DNA of 64,000 bases from positions 186,001-250,000 of the forward strand of contig JAKQEE010000416.1 of the NCBI GenBank assembly GCA_029558635.1. The letters are read 5' to 3'. Shown piece after piece: positions 53,733-64,000 of the stretch (its first letter is position 1; every line of letters begins with the position of its first letter). The translations under genes and the position numbers were made by a program. The DNA is from Pseudomonadota bacterium (GTDB taxonomy: Bacteria; Pseudomonadota; Alphaproteobacteria; Micavibrionales; Micavibrionaceae). The notes under the pieces were generated by a model that did not search any database, had not been told where the DNA came from, and saw only the letters and a list, made by a program, of their open reading frames with translations.

Positions 53733-56700
53733 ATGAAAAAGACCGCACACGCGAAAAAAGCTTCCCCCGTACTTAACCCCGCCGCCATCGTTGATAATTT
53801 TACCGGACGCAAACGCATTCGCCGTTCGTTCGGAAAAATCCGCGAAGTTGCTGCGATGCCAAACCTCATCGAGGTTCAAAAAGATTCCTACGAACAATTC
53901 CTGCAAATGAACGTGCCTGCGGAAGACCGCAAAATGCAAGGCCTTCAGGAAGTTCTCTCCACCGTTTTCCCGATCAAGGATTTCTCGGACAAGGCTGAAA
54001 TCGACTTCGTGAAATACGAACTCGAAGAACCGAAATACGACACCGAAGAATGCTACACCCGTGGCATGACGTTTGCTGCACCGTTGCGTGTTACATTGCG
54101 CCTCTCCGTGTTCGATGTGGACGAAGAAACCGGCCTGCGTTCGATCCGCGACATTAAAGAACAAGATGTTTACATGGTGGATATGCCGCTGATGACCCGC
54201 AACGGGACATTCATCGTGAATGGCACTGAACGCGTGATTGTATCGCAAATGCACCGCAGCCCTGGTGTGTTCTTCGATCATGACGGCGGTAAAACCCACG
54301 CGTCGGGTAAGTATCTTTTTGCTGCACGGATTATCCCTTACCGTGGCTCTTGGCTTGATTTCGAATTCGACGCGAAAGACATCCTGAACGTCCGTATCGA
54401 CCGTCGCCGCAAACTGCCGGTCACCACGTTCCTGCGTGCTCTGTATGGCTTTGAGACCGAAAGCTACATCATTGAATGCCAGAAAAACGGGCGCGACATT
54501 GATCCGTTGATGGTCCAGGGGATGAGCAACGAAGAAATCCTCGGCACCTTCTATAAGAATGTTGTTTACACCCACGACAAAAAAGGCTGGAAAACTGCCT
54601 TTGATACCACGCGTTTCCGCGGCGTCAAACTCGCGTATGACATGGTTGATGCGAAATCAGGCAAAGTTGTTGCTGATGCCGGAACCAAAATCACCCCGCG
54701 TCTCGCCAAAAAACTGATGGAAGATGGTCTGAAAGATATTCTTGTTCAGGAAGAAGAACTGGTTGGAGCATATTTGGCCAGCGACGTGATGGATATGGGT
54801 ACAGGTCTGGTGATGTTCGAAGCCGGACATGAACTAACCTCCGACGACATCCAGAAACTTCTCGATGCCGGAGCAAGCGATCTGCCGCTTCTGGGGATCG
54901 ATCACCTGAACGTTGGACCATACATCCGCACCACTATGATGGCCGATAAATGCGACACGCGCGAAGAAGCGTTGATCGACATTTACCGTGTTATGCGTCC
55001 GGGCGAACCGCCGACAGTTGAATCGGCCGAAGCTCTGTTCCACTCGTTGTTCTTCGATCCGGAACGCTATGACCTCTCGGCCGTTGGTCGCGTAAAAATG
55101 AACGCGCGTCTTGATTTGTCCGCAAGTGACGAGCTGCGCGTTTTGACCAAGGAAGACATCCTGTCGATCCTGAAGTACCTGCACGAACTGAAAGACGGCC
55201 GTGGCGAAGTCGATGACATCGACAACCTCGGCAACCGTCGTGTCCGCTCGGTCGGTGAATTGATGGAAAACCAGGTGCGTCTGGGTCTGATGCGTATGGA
55301 GCGCGCGATCCGTGAACGTATGTCCTCGGTCGATATCGACAATTACATGCCGCATGATTTGATCAACTCCAAACCCGCGCAAGCTGCCGTCCGTGAATTC
55401 TTCGGCTCCTCCCAGTTGTCGCAGTTTATGGACCAAACCAACCCGCTGTCCGAGATTACGCACAAACGTCGTCTCTCTGCTTTGGGCCCAGGTGGTCTGA
55501 CCCGTGAACGCGCAGGCTTCGAAGTCCGTGACGTGCACCCGACCCACTATGGCCGTATCTGCCCGATTGAAACGCCGGAAGGCCCGAATATCGGTCTGAT
55601 CAACTCGCTATCGACTTTTGCCCGCGTCAACCAGTACGGCTTCATTGAAAGCCCGTACCGCAAAGTTGTCGACGGCAAAGTCACCGACGAAGTGATCTAT
55701 ATGTCCGCCATGGAAGAAGCCAAATACACGATTGCTCAGGCGAACGCCGAGCTGAGTGATGAAGGCAAGTTCGTCCACGACCTGATCTCCTGCCGTAAGG
55801 CCGGTGAAAACCTGATGTCCACGCCGGAACACATCGAATATATCGACGTGTCGCCGAAACAGATCGTCTCGGTGGCTGCGGCACTTATTCCGTTCCTTGA
55901 AAATGATGATGCCAACCGCGCTCTGATGGGATCGAACATGCAACGTCAGGCCGTGCCACTGCTGCGCTCCGATGCGCCGCTGGTGGGAACCGGTATGGAA
56001 TTGCCTGTGGCTCGCGACTCCGGTGCTGCTGTGACGGCTCGCCGTTCCGGTGCAGTGGTCGAAGTTGACGCCAACCGTATCGTGGTCCGCGCGACCGAAG
56101 AACTCCGTTCCGGCGAACCGGTCGTTGACATCTACAAAATGATGAAATTCCAGCGCTCGAACCAATCGACCTGTATCAACCAGAAACCTTTGGTGAAGGT
56201 TGGTGACGTGGTGAAAGCCGGTGACGTGATTGCCGACGGTCCGTCCACTCAATTGGGTGAACTGGCTCTGGGTAAAAACGTCCTCGTCGCTTTCATGCCT
56301 TGGAACGGTTACAACTTCGAAGACTCGATCCTCCTCTCCGAGCGGATCGTGGCCGACGACGTCTTTACCTCCATCCACATCGAGGAATTCGAAGTGATGG
56401 CCCGTGACACGAAATTGGGCCCTGAAGAAATCACCCGCGATATTCCGAATGTCGGGGAAGAAGCTCTGAAACATCTCGACGAATCCGGTGTGGTCCACAT
56501 TGGCGCCGAAGTGGGCCCGGGCGACATTCTGGTCGGTAAGGTAACCCCGAAAGGCGAAAGCCCGATGACGCCGGAAGAAAAACTTCTCCGCGCCATCTTT
56601 GGTGAAAAAGCCGCTGATGTGAAAGACTCGTCTCTCCGTCTACCTCCGGGAACGCAAGGTACGATCGTTGAAGTTCGTGTGTTCAACCGCCGTGGGATTG

Positions 56701-57983
56701 ACAAAGATTCCCGTGCGCTCTCGATTGAACGCGAAGAAATCGACCGTCTAGCAAAAGACCGCGACGACGAACGCAAAATCCTCGAAGACGGTTTCTATTC
56801 CCGTCTGAAAGAGCTGCTCGTCGGTCAAACGGTTGCCACCGCGCCAAAAGGCGTGAACGAAGTCAAGAAAGGTGCTGTCATCAACGGGGCTGATCTCGAG
56901 TCAATCGAAAAACGCGGCCTGTGGCGTCAAATCGGTGTCGAAAACGAATCGGTCATGGCCGAAATCGAAGCCGTTGGCAAAACTTTCGATGATGCTGTTG
57001 ATAACGTCAAGGAACGTTTCGAAAACCGTGTCGAAAAACTCCAACGTGGTGACGAACTGCCTCCGGGCGTGATGAAAATGGTCAAAGTATTCGTGGCCAT
57101 CAAACGCAAGATCCAGCCTGGTGACAAAATGGCTGGCCGTCACGGAAACAAAGGGGTTGTTTCGCGCATCATGAAACGCGAAGACATGCCGTACCTCGAA
57201 GACGGAACGCCGGTTGACGTCGTTCTAAACCCGCTCGGTGTGCCGTCCCGTATGAACGTCGGTCAGATCCTTGAAACCCACTTGGGTTGGGCGTCTGCAT
57301 CTCTCGGTCGTCAGATTGGTGAGCTGGTGGACAGCTTCCACAATCCGAAACACCCGAACGCAGGCGAAGTTGAAAAACTGAAAGCCAAACTCAAGGATGT
57401 GTACGGCGAACGCGAATATAAGGACAAGGTCACGCTCCTCAACGACGATCAGGTTGTCGAGATGGCTGGAAACCTGCGCACCGGTGTGCCGATGGCAACG
57501 CCCGTGTTTGATGGCGCGGAAGAAGCCGACATCACCGAACTGCTTGAAAAGGCAGGCCTCACGAAATCGGGTCAGGTCAAGTTGATTGATGGTCGTACGG
57601 GCGAACCGTTCCACCGTGAAGTCACCGTGGGCTACATGTATGTCTTGAAACTTCACCACCTGGTGGACGACAAGATCCACGCCCGCTCGATTGGCCCATA
57701 CTCGCTCGTTACGCAACAGCCGCTGGGTGGTAAAGCCCAGTTCGGTGGTCAGCGTTTCGGTGAGATGGAGGTCTGGGCCTTGCAAGCATACGGCGCAGCC
57801 TACACGCTTCAGGAATTGCTCACCATCAAGTCGGACGATGTGGCCGGCCGTTCGAAAGTCTACGAAGCGATTGTTCGCGGCGAAGACAATTTCGAAATTG
57901 GCGTCCCTGAATCCTTCAACGTGTTGACCAAGGAATTGAAAGCATTGGGCCTCAGCGTCGAAATGAATCAAACGGATGAATAA
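53733..57983 (+). CDS. rpoB: RNA polymerase beta subunit
   Basis: The 1416-aa subunit starts at ATG 53733 behind AAGGG. Recognisable regions are [20 protein letters not shown] at the N-terminus, the rifampicin region with [20 protein letters not shown] and [20 protein letters not shown], the [16 protein letters not shown] motif, [20 protein letters not shown] and [14 protein letters not shown]. The rifampicin-region residues I can read look wild type. It is separated from rplL by three unrelated genes and from rpoC by a 58-codon gene. Confidence 0.98.
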   Translation: MKKTAHAKKASPVLNPAAIVDNFTGRKRIRRSFGKIREVAAMPNLIEVQKDSYEQFLQMNVPAEDRKMQGLQEVLSTVFPIKDFSDKAEIDFVKYELEEPKYDTEECYTRGMTFAAPLRVTLRLSVFDVDEETGLRSIRDIKEQDVYMVDMPLMTRNGTFIVNGTERVIVSQMHRSPGVFFDHDGGKTHASGKYLFAARIIPYRGSWLDFEFDAKDILNVRIDRRRKLPVTTFLRALYGFETESYIIECQKNGRDIDPLMVQGMSNEEILGTFYKNVVYTHDKKGWKTAFDTTRFRGVKLAYDMVDAKSGKVVADAGTKITPRLAKKLMEDGLKDILVQEEELVGAYLASDVMDMGTGLVMFEAGHELTSDDIQKLLDAGASDLPLLGIDHLNVGPYIRTTMMADKCDTREEALIDIYRVMRPGEPPTVESAEALFHSLFFDPERYDLSAVGRVKMNARLDLSASDELRVLTKEDILSILKYLHELKDGRGEVDDIDNLGNRRVRSVGELMENQVRLGLMRMERAIRERMSSVDIDNYMPHDLINSKPAQAAVREFFGSSQLSQFMDQTNPLSEITHKRRLSALGPGGLTRERAGFEVRDVHPTHYGRICPIETPEGPNIGLINSLSTFARVNQYGFIESPYRKVVDGKVTDEVIYMSAMEEAKYTIAQANAELSDEGKFVHDLISCRKAGENLMSTPEHIEYIDVSPKQIVSVAAALIPFLENDDANRALMGSNMQRQAVPLLRSDAPLVGTGMELPVARDSGAAVTARRSGAVVEVDANRIVVRATEELRSGEPVVDIYKMMKFQRSNQSTCINQKPLVKVGDVVKAGDVIADGPSTQLGELALGKNVLVAFMPWNGYNFEDSILLSERIVADDVFTSIHIEEFEVMARDTKLGPEEITRDIPNVGEEALKHLDESGVVHIGAEVGPGDILVGKVTPKGESPMTPEEKLLRAIFGEKAADVKDSSLRLPPGTQGTIVEVRVFNRRGIDKDSRALSIEREEIDRLAKDRDDERKILEDGFYSRLKELLVGQTVATAPKGVNEVKKGAVINGADLESIEKRGLWRQIGVENESVMAEIEAVGKTFDDAVDNVKERFENRVEKLQRGDELPPGVMKMVKVFVAIKRKIQPGDKMAGRHGNKGVVSRIMKREDMPYLEDGTPVDVVLNPLGVPSRMNVGQILETHLGWASASLGRQIGELVDSFHNPKHPNAGEVEKLKAKLKDVYGEREYKDKVTLLNDDQVVEMAGNLRTGVPMATPVFDGAEEADITELLEKAGLTKSGQVKLIDGRTGEPFHREVTVGYMYVLKLHHLVDDKIHARSIGPYSLVTQQPLGGKAQFGGQRFGEMEVWALQAYGAAYTLQELLTIKSDDVAGRSKVYEAIVRGEDNFEIGVPESFNVLTKELKALGLSVEMNQTDE

Positions 57984-57999
57984 AATTAATCCCGCGATC

Positions 58000-58016
58000 C
58001 CCGCTTCCGGCGGGGG
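58000..58016 (+). other. GC hairpin in rpoB-rpoC gap
   Basis: CCCCGC-TTCCG-GCGGGG forms a 6-bp stem just after the rpoB stop. There is no T-tract, so it is not a typical terminator; it could be a processing site or slow polymerase. Confidence 0.5.
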
Positions 58017-58040
58017 TCCGGTAAAAAGTAGGAGCTGCGT

Positions 58041-58217
58041 ATGACTGTATTGAATATCGAAGGTGAGTTTAATGAAACGGTAAAAGTGGACCCGTCGGTT
58101 CAATATGCCGAAGCTGTTATGAACGGAGAACAAGTAGTTACCGTCACAGCTCATAATGGCCAACAGACCACCTATAAAATCGGTCAAGAATACTTGGCTC
58201 ACAACACATACGAATAG
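58041..58217 (+). CDS. 58-aa small protein encoded between rpoB and rpoC
   Basis: An ATG at 58041, behind GGAG at an eight-base distance, opens 58 codons to TAG at 58215. The acidic product begins [20 protein letters not shown] and ends [12 protein letters not shown]; alternating hydrophobic residues ([17 protein letters not shown]) suggest a small beta-rich soluble protein. There is no Cys, signal or membrane helix. The good RBS and clean spacing to rpoC (43 bases) favour a real gene. rpoB and rpoC usually adjoin directly. No family recognised. Confidence 0.68.
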   Translation: MTVLNIEGEFNETVKVDPSVQYAEAVMNGEQVVTVTAHNGQQTTYKIGQEYLAHNTYE

Positions 58218-58260
58218 ATCGGATACCGGTTCATACCGGATAAAAAAGGAAGAGAGCAAC

Positions 58261-62457
<4,197 letters not shown>

Positions 62458-62480
62458 CCGTCAAACCAGACAGAAATTCA

Positions 62481-62510
62481 AACACCCCCCAATGGGGGGT
62501 GTTTTTCTTT
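62481..62510 (+). terminator. Intrinsic terminator of rpoC
   Basis: AACACCCCCC pairs with GGGGGGTGTT over loop AAT, followed by TTTCTTT. Confidence 0.92.
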
Positions 62511-62527
62511 CAAAACCAACCAAAATC

Positions 62528-62555
62528 TTGACATAATCTGAATCCGTGATAGAGT
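62528..62555 (+). promoter_or_regulatory. Promoter for the gene at 62591
   Basis: TTGACA (62528-62533), 16 bases, TAGAGT (62550-62555); -35 is perfect and -10 is fair. Confidence 0.5.
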
Positions 62556-62590
62556 CCTGCCAATTCATAAAAAAACAAGGCAGGGATAAA

Positions 62591-63049
62591 ATGAATTTGA
62601 CAGACAGGTTGGAAAACCTGATCGGCTCTTTAAAGTTGGGTTTCGGTCGCGCCGGACAAGAAGAAGAGTTGGTACAGGCCAGCGAAGCAGAAATATATTC
62701 AAGGTTTTTTAGAACAGAGATTGAGCCCGTGCCCGAAACGGATGGGCACGCTAGGCTCGTCGTAAAGTTCTGGGGAACTCACACCAAAGAAAATTTGGAA
62801 GATGCCTTTTCCCGTCTTGCGAAGGAGCTGGGAGCGTTTGACGTAAGGATACGGCAGGCGCTGGCTTATAATGACCCGACGCCTCGCGATGGGGCGTGCG
62901 CAACGGTCGAGCTGGCATTGCTAATGCCGGAGCAGAGTGCCCCTGAACAGCTTTCACAAATAAGGGATAGTGTTGAAAATGTATTTATCGGGTACCGGTG
63001 TAAAGCCCTTAACGAGATGGCCCATGAAGACGGATACCATCTTCTCTAA
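62591..63049 (+). CDS. Hypothetical protein between rpoC and rpsL
   Basis: The product is 152 aa from ATG at 62591, following AGGGA. It is soluble and mixed alpha/beta: LTDRLENLIGSLKLGFGRAG, then HARLVVKFWGTHTKENLEDA, ATVELALLMPEQSAPEQLSQ, and a C-terminal EDGYHLL. No signal, membrane helix or catalytic motif is visible and I do not recognise the family. It has its own promoter and separates the rpoBC and str operons, which are close together in many proteobacteria. Confidence 0.6.
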   Translation: MNLTDRLENLIGSLKLGFGRAGQEEELVQASEAEIYSRFFRTEIEPVPETDGHARLVVKFWGTHTKENLEDAFSRLAKELGAFDVRIRQALAYNDPTPRDGACATVELALLMPEQSAPEQLSQIRDSVENVFIGYRCKALNEMAHEDGYHLL

Positions 63050-63147
63050 AAACCGCGGAGTAATCACTTCATTATACTGAAAACTGGGCAAGAGACTTAA
63101 GTGATTCAAATGATTCAAAAAAACTTAAAAAATCATGAAAATAATAT

Positions 63148-63352
63148 TTGACTCAAGGGTGAATCGCACAGTATAGTCCGCGAACTTGTTTTGGATGCGT
63201 CGGTCGTAACCGCCTGACAAATTGTTGAAAATCAATAGGTTAGAACGGTTAAACGCGACACTAAAAACCCTCTCGGGGGTATCCGTGGAAAGACAAAAAT
63301 CCGGTTAGGGATCGCAAATTCCCTTGACTCTTGGGTTTTGTCGCGCTACGAC
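63148..63352 (+). promoter_or_regulatory. Tandem promoters and leader of the str operon
   Basis: P1 is TTGACT-N18-TATAGT (63148-63177). A possible P2 is TTGACT-N17-TACGAC (63324-63352). The 358-base gap from 63050 to rpsL holds these, a small ACCC-TCTC-GGGGT hairpin (near 63270) and an AT-rich upstream part. No RNA gene was recognised. Confidence 0.6.
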
Positions 63353-63408
63353 GCCACTCATCCACAACATTTTTAAGATTTAGGAAAAGGATTAAAGGGC
63401 AAAAGACT

Positions 63409-63780
63409 ATGCCAACAATTCAGCAACTTATCCGTAACCCGCGGGAAAAACAGGTCAAGCGCAAGAAAAACCGCGCTCTGAAACAGAACCCACAAGTTCG
63501 TGGCGTTTGCACCCGCGTATACACCACCACCCCGAAAAAACCGAACTCCGCTCTTCGTAAAGTCGCCAAAGTCCGTCTGACCACGGGCGTCGAAGTGATT
63601 TGCTACATCCGCGGTGAAGGTCACAACCTGCAGGAACACTCTGTGGTTCTGGTTCACGGTGGTCGTGTCAAGGACTTGCCTGGTGTTCGTTACCGTATCG
63701 TTCGTGGTGCGTTGGATACCCAAGGCGTTAAAGATCGTAAACAATCACGCTCCTGCTACGGCGTGAAGAAGCCTAAATAA
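63409..63780 (+). CDS. rpsL: 30S ribosomal protein S12
   Basis: The 123-aa protein of the decoding centre starts [39 protein letters not shown] holds the Lys pair linked to streptomycin sensitivity, and [20 protein letters not shown] holds the other conserved Lys and Pro; both look wild type. The start ATG at 63409 gives the standard length; the frame opens earlier at 63331. RBS AAAGGG lies upstream. rpsG follows after 22 bases. Confidence 0.98.
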   Translation: MPTIQQLIRNPREKQVKRKKNRALKQNPQVRGVCTRVYTTTPKKPNSALRKVAKVRLTTGVEVICYIRGEGHNLQEHSVVLVHGGRVKDLPGVRYRIVRGALDTQGVKDRKQSRSCYGVKKPK

Positions 63781-63802
63781 TTATTTGAGAGGTTGAAGAC
63801 AA

Positions 63803-64000
63803 ATGTCCCGTCGTCACAGTGCAAAAAAACGTGAAGTTCTGCCCGATCCGCGCTTCGGGGACGTCACGCTGTCCAAATTCATCAACATCATCATGACCCG
63901 CGGGAAAAAATCCATCGCGGAACGCATAGTTTATGATGCGATCGAAATGCTTGATAAAAAAGCAGCGAATGACATGGATCTGAGCAATGATGCCGCCAAG
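63803..64000 (+). CDS. rpsG: 30S ribosomal protein S7 (3' end outside window)
   Basis: The frame is open from ATG 63803 to the window edge (66 codons). It starts [20 protein letters not shown], followed by [20 protein letters not shown], the S7 signature region. GAGAGG precedes the start. S7 nucleates the 30S head. fusA and tuf would be expected next. Confidence 0.95.
   Translation, partial: MSRRHSAKKREVLPDPRFGDVTLSKFINIIMTRGKKSIAERIVYDAIEMLDKKAANDMDLSNDAAK

Overview
The window is chromosomal DNA of a Gram-negative alphaproteobacterium. Lipopolysaccharide export genes (lptC, lptA), a porin and the Mla lipid-transport core show an outer membrane. A GcrA-type cell-cycle regulator, an FzlA-like GST-fold protein, a single bifunctional Rsh enzyme, candidate CtrA boxes (TTAA-N7-TTAA) and a cluster of GANTC sites point to the alphaproteobacteria. 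The chromosomal Dot/Icm-type genes and several orphan proteins would suit a little-studied lineage that interacts with other cells (Micavibrio-like is one possibility), but that placement is inference. No rRNA, CRISPR array, insertion sequence or prophage was seen.

Layout. 1-3.0 kb (minus): an RNase D-like nuclease, kdsD, lptC and lptA, a compact LPS operon, then tRNA-Leu(CAG). 3.3-8.6 kb: a degenerate receiver/GGDEF protein, a small lipoprotein, exported MsrB and MsrA, rsh and a DUF2062 membrane protein. 8.6-11.5 kb: acpS-lepB-rnc-era. 11.5-14.8 kb: gcrA, tadA, an rluB-type pseudouridine synthase, rsmD and uppP. 14.8-20.8 kb: YceI, cytochrome b561, fzlA-like, an SDR protein, a porin and mlaF/mlaE. 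20.8-25 kb: three unknown proteins and a PAS histidine kinase with a histone-H1-like basic tail. 25-30 kb: an exported redoxin, a DsbD/ScsB-type electron transporter and acetoacetyl-CoA synthetase. 30-32.4 kb: two orphan proteins. 32.5-40.6 kb: trpF, a VanX-like dipeptidase, PBP1A, thrC, cysS and pyrC. 40.8-43.0 kb: a membrane GGDEF-EAL protein.

43.1-50.0 kb is the main accessory block. It is one co-directional set: a DsbC/G-like protein, an unknown 330-aa protein, a lytic transglycosylase, dotD, dotC, dotB, icmT and a TcpQ-like protein. dotD-dotC-dotB-icmT is the conserved core order of type IVB (Dot/Icm, IncI-like) secretion systems. The channel, coupling-protein and outer-membrane-ring genes (dotA/G/H/L) are not in the window.

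50.0-64.0 kb is the rplJL-rpoBC-str region with unusual insertions. A strong promoter and structured leader, including a terminator-like hairpin, precede rplJ-rplL. Three genes (PhnA/YjdM zinc ribbon, DUF2817 peptidase-like, C39-like cysteine peptidase) separate rplL from rpoB. A 58-codon gene lies between rpoB and rpoC, and an unknown gene lies between rpoC and rpsL. rpsG runs off the right edge.

All calls come from reading the sequence and recognising motifs; no database search was made.
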